The notes below the pieces were generated by a model. The model had not been told where the DNA came from. It saw nothing but the letters and a program-made list of their open reading frames with translations, and did no database searches. 64,000 bases of DNA from Thalassobius sp965218685 (lineage in GTDB: Bacteria > Pseudomonadota > Alphaproteobacteria > Rhodobacterales > Rhodobacteraceae), in the NCBI RefSeq assembly GCF_965218685.1, contig NZ_OZ244657.1, positions 2,666,001 through 2,730,000 of the forward strand, given 5' to 3'. The position numbers and the translations under genes are program-made. Shown here one piece after another: positions 8,003-15,507 of the stretch (position 1 is the stretch's first letter; each line of letters starts with the position of its first letter).

Positions 8003-10636
8003 TTACCGGGTCAGAATCCGGGCCTCGTGAGCGGCCAGCGTGATGCGTGCGGCCGGGTAAATCTCGGACGGTGTATTCGAGGCCAGCTCGGGGAACAGCG
8101 CGAAAAGCTCGGCCCGCTGATCCATATCCATGCCCGCAAGGGTCAGATCTCCCGGCTGGAAGCTTTCGCTCCAGGCGCCATCGCCCATTACCACCTGGTG
8201 CCGTTCGGTCATGAAATGCACATAGGTCACGCTGGGCAAATCAACCTGGTCGACCCCCTCGATCACGGTCAAAGCAATGGCCGGAACAAAGACCTCTTCC
8301 TCGCCGAACCACAGCGCCGCCGTTGACGAGCAGACCAACATGCGGTGCTGCGGCGAGACCAAGAGGTCCTGTTCCGGTTGTCCATTGCCCAGGGCGCCAC
8401 GACGAATAAGCACCGGGCGCAGGTTTGCCTTCCGGGCCAGCTCGGAGTTATCCAACGTGCGCGTCCCGATCCAGCTGACAGGCTGGAACCCGTTGTCGCG
8501 GGTCAGCACCCGATCGCCCTGACGCAAATGCGCGGCAGGCACCTCACCCCTAAGCGTCTTGATCAAAGAGCGGGGCGTGAAACAGGGCACATAGTTGATA
8601 TTTTCAATGTTTTCAAAGGTCAGCGTGGTGCCGTCATCCCAGTAGACGGTACCGTTTTCGGGATCGGCGTCATAGACGATCGTGGCCGGTCCGGTGATGT
8701 TGAGCGTATCGCCCACGGTCTCGTCACCCTCGCTGCCATCAACATGCATGGTGCCGCCACCGGCGCCCGAGGCATAGAAGGTATCGTCTCCATCCCCGCC
8801 CTGCGCCTGATCACTGACACCGACGTGGATCGTGTCCTCGCCCGCATCTCCGAACACGCGGTCCGGACCGTCCTGGCCGTCGATCACGTCATTGCCGTCG
8901 CCGCCAAAGATCGTATCCCCTTCGGCGCCGCCAAAGATTGTGTCATTGCCCGCACCGGCCTCGACCCAGTCAGCATCCGAGCCGCCCGCACCGTCGCCGC
9001 CATCGATCATGTCGCCCTCGGGGTCACCCGTGTATGCGCCGTCGATCAGATCGTCACCCGCAGTACCATCAACGGTGCCATTGCTGGCGCCCATCGGGAT
9101 GCCCATCGCACCCAGTTGCGCAGGGCTGGAAACATCGCCCGCGGAAACGCCCACCAGCGTCAGGGTTTCGCCATTGCCGAAATGAAGTACCGCATTGCCG
9201 TCGGCATCTTCGGTCACAGTGATATCCGAGGTATCCACCTGTCCGCCGTCAGCGTCCTGCATATTGGTCAGGTCCAGCAGGTCCTGCCCGGTAAAGGTGC
9301 CATCGCCGTTGTCGACAGGGACATCAAAGCCCGTCACGCTGTCATTGCCCGAGATATGGCCCAAACGGATCGTGTTGGTCCCGCCCCCCAGGATCAGATG
9401 CTCGACCCCTTCAAAAATCGCGGTCGAGGTGCCATCGGTCAGGCTGCCGCGCCCCTGCACGTCCGAGCTGAGGTCAATCACAAGGTCAGCCGTGATACGG
9501 CTCAGGTCCAGAACGTCGCCGGTAAGCTCGTCCTGATCTTCCATCTCGATGGTGTCGTTGCCAAAGTTATCTTCAAGGGCGATGGTGTCATCGTTATAGC
9601 CAGACCAGATGAAATCGGCACCGGTGCCTCCCTCCATATAGTCATTTCCAAAGCTGCCGCGCAGCCAGTCGTTGCCTTCGCCGCCAAGGATGGTGTCATC
9701 GCCGCGGTCGCCTTCCAGCCGGTCGTCGCCCGCGCCGCCATCGACATAGTCATTGCCGTCATAGCCTTCGAACGAGTCATTTCCGTCGCCGCCAAAGCCG
9801 ACGTCGTCGCCGGTGTTCCCGTACAGGTAATCCGCGCCATCTCCGCCGATCAGCGTGTCATTGTCATCGCCACCTTCCAACTGGTCATCGCCGGCACCGC
9901 CCTCGATCAGGTCATCCCCGGCGCCGCCCAGAACGGTATCATTGCCCAATCCGGCCTGCACGTGATCATCGTTCGATCCGTCGGGCGCATCGCCAGCGTC
10001 GATCCTATCGCCTTCAGGATCGTCCACGTAGAACTCGGATATCCAATCGTCACCGTCGGTGCCGCTGACCACCCCGTCTGAAACAGGGCCGTAGGCCTCT
10101 TCGGGATAGTTGATGTTGAAATAGGTGTTTCCCTCTTCGATGGTGCCCGCGCCAATCGAGCCATCTGCGTCGTAGTCCACATCCGTATCACGATCTATCG
10201 TCAGGCTGCCGATATTGTCGTTGGCATCCGTTCCGGGCGCCAGCAGCAAAGAGCTAAGCACAGGCGCGCCAGCATCCGCCGAGACCAGCACATTCGCGTT
10301 GAACCGCAGGTAAGTGTCCCCCACACCGGAAAGATCATCCTGAACCGACGCAAACTGCCCCGCGTTCATCGGGGTGTATTCGTACAAGGCATTACCAGCC
10401 AGATAGTCAGCCTCGCTGTCATAAACGGTCAGGCCGATGATCTGGCTGCTGCCCGAGACTTCGCCGTTGATGTCGATGTTCTCCATCTCGACCACGACGA
10501 TCTGGTTATCGTCGAAGATCTGAGTGCCGCCCGTAAGGGTGATTTGCCCCGCTCCGTCATTTCCAGCGCCCGAAAGGGTGCTGATCGAGGGGTCAGACAC
10601 CACATCGATGCCGTGAATTAGAAAAGTCTCACTCAT
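8003..10636 (-). CDS. RTX calcium-binding protein with C-terminal Hint domain (copy 1)
   Basis: Large acidic protein of 877 residues, probably exported by a type I secretion system. It carries two blocks of glycine/aspartate RTX nonapeptides (GGxGxDxxx) at about residues 230-350 and 560-605, which fold as calcium-binding beta-rolls. A Hint_2 (hedgehog/intein) domain starts at Cys685 (VPCFTPRS) and includes DRVLTRDNG and SPQHRML. The chosen ATG at 10636 is preceded by a GGAGG Shine-Dalgarno with 8-nt spacing; the frame is open 53 codons further upstream, but that part lacks a comparable site. There is no N-terminal signal peptide, as expected for type I substrates. The C-terminal tail resembles that of the neighbouring copy. 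Whether the Hint domain self-cleaves is unknown. Confidence 0.9.
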   Translation of the reverse strand: MSETFLIHGIDVVSDPSISTLSGAGNDGAGQITLTGGTQIFDDNQIVVVEMENIDINGEVSGSSQIIGLTVYDSEADYLAGNALYEYTPMNAGQFASVQDDLSGVGDTYLRFNANVLVSADAGAPVLSSLLLAPGTDANDNIGSLTIDRDTDVDYDADGSIGAGTIEEGNTYFNINYPEEAYGPVSDGVVSGTDGDDWISEFYVDDPEGDRIDAGDAPDGSNDDHVQAGLGNDTVLGGAGDDLIEGGAGDDQLEGGDDNDTLIGGDGADYLYGNTGDDVGFGGDGNDSFEGYDGNDYVDGGAGDDRLEGDRGDDTILGGEGNDWLRGSFGNDYMEGGTGADFIWSGYNDDTIALEDNFGNDTIEMEDQDELTGDVLDLSRITADLVIDLSSDVQGRGSLTDGTSTAIFEGVEHLILGGGTNTIRLGHISGNDSVTGFDVPVDNGDGTFTGQDLLDLTNMQDADGGQVDTSDITVTEDADGNAVLHFGNGETLTLVGVSAGDVSSPAQLGAMGIPMGASNGTVDGTAGDDLIDGAYTGDPEGDMIDGGDGAGGSDADWVEAGAGNDTIFGGAEGDTIFGGDGNDVIDGQDGPDRVFGDAGEDTIHVGVSDQAQGGDGDDTFYASGAGGGTMHVDGSEGDETVGDTLNITGPATIVYDADPENGTVYWDDGTTLTFENIENINYVPCFTPRSLIKTLRGEVPAAHLRQGDRVLTRDNGFQPVSWIGTRTLDNSELARKANLRPVLIRRGALGNGQPEQDLLVSPQHRMLVCSSTAALWFGEEEVFVPAIALTVIEGVDQVDLPSVTYVHFMTERHQVVMGDGAWSESFQPGDLTLAGMDMDQRAELFALFPELASNTPSEIYPAARITLAAHEARILTR

Positions 10637-10991
10637 TGCTCTGGCCTCCTGGCAGGGGCAAACAACAACGGATCCAGCCCAATTTGGACGGTTTGAATTG
10701 GTGGCGCGTGTGCATCGCTCTCTGCCTTGTGTATAGGCCCCAGCCTGCGCCGGGGACATTAACTCAGGCTTGGTTACACATTGGTTTCCCGGCAAGAATG
10801 GGGCGCGATTGGGGCTTTTCAGGTGAAATAAAGCGAATTTGGGCAGATTGTTTCGCCAAGATCGTCATTTTTCCACGACCAAAACCCGCCCTGCATCGCA
10901 GAGACGGGTCCTGATCCCATTAGGCGCAGCCCCGCGCCCACAGGATTATCCACCCGGACCGTACCGGGTGGACGCTGCAATCTGTGTTTGA
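10637..10991. other. Intergenic region between the two RTX-Hint genes
   Basis: About 355 bp with no credible gene. It must contain the promoter of RTX-Hint copy 1 (its Shine-Dalgarno lies just above 10636) and the 3' end of copy 2 with the stem-loop at 10949-10972. The middle part (10800-10880) is AT-richer than the flanks. I could not assign a clear -35/-10 pair. Confidence 0.6.
10949..10972 (-). terminator. Stem-loop downstream of RTX-Hint copy 2
   Basis: A 9-bp perfect inverted repeat (TCCACCCGG / CCGGGTGGA) with a 6-nt loop lies about 20 bp past the stop at 10992. On the minus strand it is followed by only a weak U-rich stretch, so termination efficiency is uncertain. Confidence 0.45.
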
Positions 10992-13256
10992 TCAGCCGTT
11001 GATCAGCAGGCGGGCTTCATAGCCCTTCAGCGAGCGGCGCGCCGCGCTGTAGTCGCTGATACCTTGCTGCGTGGCCAGCTCGGGGAACAGTTCCAGGATC
11101 TCCTGGCGCTGCGCATCGTCGATGCCGTTCAGCGTATAGTCACCGGGCTGGAAGCTTTCGGTCCAGGCGCCATCCGACAGAACGACCTCGTGGCGGTCGA
11201 ACATGAAGTGGATGTAGGTGGTGCCCATCACGTCCACGTTGTGGATACCATCCATACCGACCAGATGCTTGGCGGCGGCCAGCACTTCGCGCTCTTCGAA
11301 ATACAAAGCGGATTTGCTGCTGTTCACCAGCATACGGTGGTTCGGCGAGACCATCATGTCACGTTCCGGCAGACCGTTGCCCAAGGCGCCAGCCTTGATC
11401 AGCACGGGCTTGAGGTGCGGATTACGCGCCAGCTCAAGGCCAGACATCTGCTTGGCCCCGACCCAGCGGATTTCCTGAATGCCGTTGTCGCGGGTGATGA
11501 TTTTATCACCCTCTTTCAGCTCTTCCACCAGACGCGCGCCCTGAGGCGTGGCAATCACGGTTCCCGGCGTGAAACAGGGCACGATTTCTTCGATGTTTTC
11601 GAAGGTCGCGGTGTCGATCACGTTGCCGTCGCCGTCAAGGAACTCGATGGTGCCGTCAAAGCCGTTGCCATCGCTGTCCACGGTCGTGGTGCCAATGCGG
11701 GTATTGCCGCCGGTCAGGTACAGAGTGTCCCAGTCATCGCCGGCCGACCCGCCCGAGACATGCTCGCCCGGATTGATGCCGATGATCACGTCACGATCTG
11801 CGCCACCGTCAATTGCGTCGACGCCCGCACCACCGATCAGGGTGTCAGCACCGTCGCCACCGATCAGGGTGTCGTCGCCGTTGCCACCAATCAGCGAGTC
11901 CTCGTCAATCTGGCCATCCAGATAGTCGTTGCCCGCGTCGCCGTACAGCGTGTCATCGTCATCGGCGCCATAGATGGTGTCATTGCCAGTCTCACCGTGG
12001 ATCAAATCCTGACCGTTGTCAGGCACCAGATCCACGCTGTCGGGAATGTTCACAGCGTCAGGAAAACTTGGGTCCAGGCCACCATAGATCAGGTCATTGC
12101 CCGAACCTGCATTGATGGTGTCCGAACCCTCGCCACCGATGATGGTGTCATGGCCGCTGCCGCCGTCAATCAGGTCGGCATCAATACCGCCATCGATGAA
12201 GTCAGATCCACGAGCACCCATAATGGTGTCCGCGTCGTCACCACCAAAGATCACGTCGCCGCCATCGCCACCGTCGATATAGTCACGGTTGTTGTCCGGA
12301 TCCGCGTCCGAGCCGTACAGCCCCGGATAACCAAGATCGGGCAGATCGCTCAGGTCGGTTACAGTGTCGTCGCCATAGATCACATCGCGGTTGTCTCCGC
12401 CTTCGATCACGTCGTTGCCGTCACCGCCATAGATGGTGTCTTCGCCCTCGCCCCCCAGAATGGTGTCATCGCCGTCATATGCGATGATGATGTCATCATC
12501 GGGATCGTTGCCGGGGAAGATGTTGTCGTCATTGTCGACAAAATCGCCATCTGGATCACCGTCATACGAGGTGTCGATCAGGTCGTCGCCGTCGGAACCC
12601 ATCACGATGCCGTCACGCTCGGGCTCGGGCTCGCAATCATCGGTGGTCTCGAAATGCACGTCGCTGACATAGACGCGCTGACCGCCATCGCCCTCGTTGG
12701 CGTACAGGATTTCAATCCGCGACACGGGGCCGGCGATATCCACCAGAACCGAAGCCTCGCCATCGGTGGCGTCATAACTGGTGCCGCTGCCGCTCATGGT
12801 GTCGCCAGTGGTGCTTACGCCGCTTCCCGGGGTCAGGGTCACGTCAATCGCGTTACCATCGGCGTCATATGCGCGTACGGTGACCACATCCAGCATGGAC
12901 TGGCCAGCGTTGGTGTAGGGATCGGTGCCCGCGTCAATGTCCGAAATACGGAAGCTGACGTTCTGCACTTCATCGCCATAGGCATCATTGCTGGACGAGA
13001 AATCAAGAGTGGTGACCGAGGTCTGGTCCGTGCCGCCCTCGCCGCCCAGGCCCAGCAGTTTCAGAACCGAGTTGGGATCGAAATCCTCGCCGGGGCCAAC
13101 ATAAGTGTCGGTGTCCATGACGTAGGCTTCGGCGCCCTCGTCCACGGGCGTAAAGGTAATATCAACCGTCACACCACCGGTATCGACGCTCGTGCTTGGC
13201 GAAACCGCAGAATTCACCGGGCCCAGATCGCCCCAATCCAAAAACAACTCAGCCAT
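10992..13256 (-). CDS. RTX calcium-binding protein with C-terminal Hint domain (copy 2)
   Basis: A 754-residue paralogue of the adjacent RTX-Hint protein. The N-terminal 230 residues (MAELFLDWGD...) form a beta-rich region without RTX repeats. RTX nonapeptides occupy about residues 240-490. The Hint_2 domain begins at Cys561 (VPCFTPGT) with GDKIITRDNG, GALGNGLPERD and SPNHRMLV, closely matching copy 1, and the protein ends in a tail (LELFPEL ... AAR ... YEARLL) shared with copy 1. The start at 13256 is supported by an AGAGG Shine-Dalgarno about 6 nt upstream; an earlier in-frame start 14 codons up has no such support. The lack of a signal peptide and the RTX repeats suggest type I secretion. 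A CtrA site lies about 420 bp upstream. Confidence 0.9.
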   Translation of the reverse strand: MAELFLDWGDLGPVNSAVSPSTSVDTGGVTVDITFTPVDEGAEAYVMDTDTYVGPGEDFDPNSVLKLLGLGGEGGTDQTSVTTLDFSSSNDAYGDEVQNVSFRISDIDAGTDPYTNAGQSMLDVVTVRAYDADGNAIDVTLTPGSGVSTTGDTMSGSGTSYDATDGEASVLVDIAGPVSRIEILYANEGDGGQRVYVSDVHFETTDDCEPEPERDGIVMGSDGDDLIDTSYDGDPDGDFVDNDDNIFPGNDPDDDIIIAYDGDDTILGGEGEDTIYGGDGNDVIEGGDNRDVIYGDDTVTDLSDLPDLGYPGLYGSDADPDNNRDYIDGGDGGDVIFGGDDADTIMGARGSDFIDGGIDADLIDGGSGHDTIIGGEGSDTINAGSGNDLIYGGLDPSFPDAVNIPDSVDLVPDNGQDLIHGETGNDTIYGADDDDTLYGDAGNDYLDGQIDEDSLIGGNGDDTLIGGDGADTLIGGAGVDAIDGGADRDVIIGINPGEHVSGGSAGDDWDTLYLTGGNTRIGTTTVDSDGNGFDGTIEFLDGDGNVIDTATFENIEEIVPCFTPGTVIATPQGARLVEELKEGDKIITRDNGIQEIRWVGAKQMSGLELARNPHLKPVLIKAGALGNGLPERDMMVSPNHRMLVNSSKSALYFEEREVLAAAKHLVGMDGIHNVDVMGTTYIHFMFDRHEVVLSDGAWTESFQPGDYTLNGIDDAQRQEILELFPELATQQGISDYSAARRSLKGYEARLLING

Positions 13257-14148
13257 TATTACCTCTTTCACCCGCGCACACGTCCATGGGAAATCCATGC
13301 AGACAAGACGTGTGGCAAAAGCCCTTCTGTGTTCACGCGGTCCAAGAAATGCACGAAGCCAACCCGGCCCAATCGCAGAAAATGTCCTGCTTGGGCCTTA
13401 CCTTTGCAGCGCCTCCATTCCCCCCCGGTCATGGTTTTGCGCCTATTTGGCAGCTTCGCATCGCCTTGGATGCGCATCGGTTTGCGTGGCCGCCCCCGGC
13501 CATCAGACTTCGCCCCCCAGTCGGGCTTTGGTCAAACATACCCTATGCAATTGTGTTCAAAAAAGACGGCATTTCCCAGAAATCGCCCTGTTTTGACCAA
13601 ATTTGCCTAAATCTAATCGGGCATTTGCAGTGAATTTGGAAAATATCAAAGGCGAATTTGACACCTATTTCGCGTTAACCGGGGATTAATGTCAGTAAAT
13701 GCGGCGCATTTCCCCCATAGGATGAACCATGGCAGGCAAATTCTTGGTTACTTGTTGATATTTCAGAAACAATGACACATTTGGGCGGTCCGCCGAAAAC
13801 ATGACATATTTTCGCCCAAATTGGGCAATCCGCAGCCATGACTGTCGCTTAGCAGGAACCAATCGTCGCCATTTACAAGCATTGGTAATCATCCGGGAGA
13901 TCCAGGCAAAACTGAATCAAGAACAAACCCGCCGAATCATAGGGGATCGCCCTGCCTCCCCACTGCATCGAGCTTGCTTCCTTTTGCTTTTTCATGACGC
14001 CTCGCCCGGCCCGTCGATTCTTTGATACCAGGCACTGACCCGACAACCGGAGAATTGTTGTGCGCAAGCCGCGACTGACCTAATCAGATCAGCATCGCTG
14101 CAATTTAACAAACAAATCGAAAAATGCGGAAAGCCTTGAAGGTCAAGG
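13257..14148. other. Long non-coding region upstream of RTX-Hint copy 2
   Basis: About 890 bp without a convincing coding frame; the short open frames here lack Shine-Dalgarno sites and recognisable protein character. It is AT-richer than the surroundings from about 13540 to 14130. It contains a full CtrA consensus site (13674-13689) and a perfect palindrome GCCCAAATTGGGC at 13814-13826. It probably serves as an extended promoter region for the minus-strand RTX-Hint gene. Confidence 0.6.
13674..13689 (-). promoter_or_regulatory. CtrA binding site (full consensus)
   Basis: Read on the minus strand, the sequence TTAATCCCCGGTTAAC matches the CtrA consensus TTAA-N7-TTAAC without mismatch. It is oriented towards RTX-Hint copy 2, about 420 bp upstream of its start. 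CtrA is the master response regulator of Alphaproteobacteria and controls motility and gene transfer agents in Rhodobacterales. Confidence 0.6.
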
Positions 14149-14232
14149 TGGTACCCAAGGCCGGACTCGAACCGGCACGCCTTGCGGCGGGGGATTTTGA
14201 ATCCCCTGCGTCTACCATTCCGCCACTTGGGC
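14149..14232 (-). tRNA. tRNA-Leu (anticodon CAA)
   Basis: An 84-nt type-II-like tRNA with the CCA end encoded. The acceptor arms GCCCAAG and CTTGGGT pair (G·U at the first pair). The anticodon stem GGGGA/TCCCC encloses the loop TTCAAAA, giving CAA for UUG codons. The T-arm has GGTTCGAGTCC. It lies between the non-coding region and the yqaA-like gene. Confidence 0.95.
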
Positions 14233-14350
14233 ACGTTTCCTTCGTCTACCCAACAGCTGCGCCCGCGTCCAGACTGAAAACGCATAGATTCTCATGTTGA
14301 CCTTGCCTTGCAGCCATGGCGTAACAGGGCAAACCGGACAGGAGCGCCCG

Positions 14351-14929
14351 ATGATCAAGGGACTGTACAATTGGACCATGTCCTTGGCCCAACATCCGCG
14401 CGCCCTTTGGCTGCTGGCGGCTATCTCGTTCATCGAGGCATCGGTCTTTCCGATCCCGCCGGACGTTTTGATGATTCCGATGATCCTGGCCCGCCCTTCG
14501 CGCGCGTGGCTGATCGCGGGGATTGCGTTGATCTCGTCTGTCGCGGGCGGATTGCTTGGATACCTGATCGGCGCCCAATTCTATGACCTGATCGGCCGCC
14601 CGATCCTGGAAACCATGGGCAAGGCCGACGCAATGGCCGAGTTCAACACTCGTTTCAACGATTTCGGCTTCTGGCCGGTGCTGATTGCGGGCATTACCCC
14701 CTTCCCCTTCAAGGTCATCACCATCATGTCCGGCTGGACCGGGCTGCCGCTTGTGACATTCGTGGTGACCTCGATCATCGCGCGCGGGCTGCGGTTCTTT
14801 ATCGTCGCCGCCCTGTTGTGGAAATTCGGCGCACCCATTCGTGATTTCATCGAGCGTCGATTGGGCTTGATGTTCACCCTTTTCGTGCTCATCCTACTGG
14901 GTGGCTTCTACGTGGTGAAATACCTATGA
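14351..14929 (+). CDS. YqaA/DedA-family membrane protein
   Basis: A 192-residue inner-membrane protein of the SNARE-associated (DedA/VTT) superfamily, YqaA branch. It has about five hydrophobic segments and the family features E-A-S-V-F-P-I-P-P near residue 28 and a GxxxG-rich segment (GLLGYLIG). DedA proteins are linked to lipid scrambling and membrane homeostasis; a specific role is not known here. The ATG at 14351 has an AGGAG site 8 nt upstream. The stop overlaps the dsbB start (ATGA), so the two are coupled. Confidence 0.88.
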   Translation: MIKGLYNWTMSLAQHPRALWLLAAISFIEASVFPIPPDVLMIPMILARPSRAWLIAGIALISSVAGGLLGYLIGAQFYDLIGRPILETMGKADAMAEFNTRFNDFGFWPVLIAGITPFPFKVITIMSGWTGLPLVTFVVTSIIARGLRFFIVAALLWKFGAPIRDFIERRLGLMFTLFVLILLGGFYVVKYL

Positions 14930-15384
14930 CACTCAACCGTAATACACTGATTTCATTGGCATCTGCTGGGTCTGCGGGCCTGCTGGGCGGGGCTTTCGTG
15001 TTCCAGTTCCTGGGCTTTGCCCCCTGCGCGATGTGCCTTTGGCAGCGCTGGCCGCATGGCGCCGCAATTGCGATCGGGATCATTGCGCTAATAACCGCAC
15101 CAACCCGGCTGCTGGCTTGGCTGGGCGCCTTGGCCGCCGGCACGACCGGCGCAATTGGCGTCTATCACACCGGGGTCGAGCGTGATTGGTGGGAAGGCCC
15201 CAGCAGTTGCACCGGCACCGGAGGGCTGGATGCGGGCAACCTGCTGGACATGACGGGCCCCAAACTGGTGCTGTGTGACCAGGTCGCATGGGATCTGTTC
15301 GGCGTTTCCATGGCCAGCTGGAATGCGATCTTCTCGTTCGGACTGATGGCAATCTGGATCCTGGCCGCCCGCACCAAATCCTAA
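14926..15384 (+). CDS. dsbB: Disulfide bond formation protein B
   Basis: Inner-membrane quinone reductase that re-oxidises the periplasmic thiol oxidase DsbA. The 152-residue protein has four transmembrane segments, the first active-site pair CAMC near residue 36, and a second periplasmic cysteine pair within the segment from SSCTG to KLVLCDQ. Translation is coupled to the YqaA-like gene by a 4-bp overlap. The gene is followed 7 bp later by a strong palindromic terminator shared with the convergent nrdJ. Confidence 0.93.
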   Translation: MTLNRNTLISLASAGSAGLLGGAFVFQFLGFAPCAMCLWQRWPHGAAIAIGIIALITAPTRLLAWLGALAAGTTGAIGVYHTGVERDWWEGPSSCTGTGGLDAGNLLDMTGPKLVLCDQVAWDLFGVSMASWNAIFSFGLMAIWILAARTKS

Positions 15385-15390
15385 AGAAAA

Positions 15391-15412
15391 GGCCCCCTGA
15401 ATTCAGGGGGCC
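15391..15412. terminator. Bidirectional terminator between dsbB and nrdJ
   Basis: A perfect 22-bp palindrome with arms GGCCCCCTGAA / TTCAGGGGGCC. On the minus strand it is followed directly by TTTTCTTT, making it a classical intrinsic terminator for nrdJ, about 96 bp past its stop. On the plus strand it follows dsbB but has only a short T-run (AGTTTCG). Confidence 0.8.
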
Positions 15413-15507
15413 AGTTTCGCCGCTCAAGCTCAATCATTGTTACCGCTCGGTGTTTTTGCCTGCGGCCTGAGCGTCGTTCGGGGCAGACGCATCCGCCCCG
15501 TGACTGT

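Noticed and set aside
8825..9960. Short tandem DNA repeats that might be mistaken for a CRISPR or VNTR array
   Set aside because: They are degenerate 27-bp units in frame that encode RTX nonapeptides; no constant repeat or unique spacer pattern.
8345..10081. 578-codon open frame antisense to RTX-Hint copy 1
   Set aside because: Complement of repetitive GGxGxD coding; the product is His/Val/Ile repeats without a plausible start signal. The minus-strand gene has RBS and domains.
10834..10845. An 11-mer CGAATTTGGGC occurring here and again near 55283
   Set aside because: Both copies are intergenic, but a single shared 11-mer in 64 kb is not convincing and the neighbouring bases do not match.
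11064..13610. 848-codon open frame antisense to RTX-Hint copy 2
   Set aside because: Mirror of RTX repeats in a GC-rich genome; lacks a Shine-Dalgarno and known protein features.
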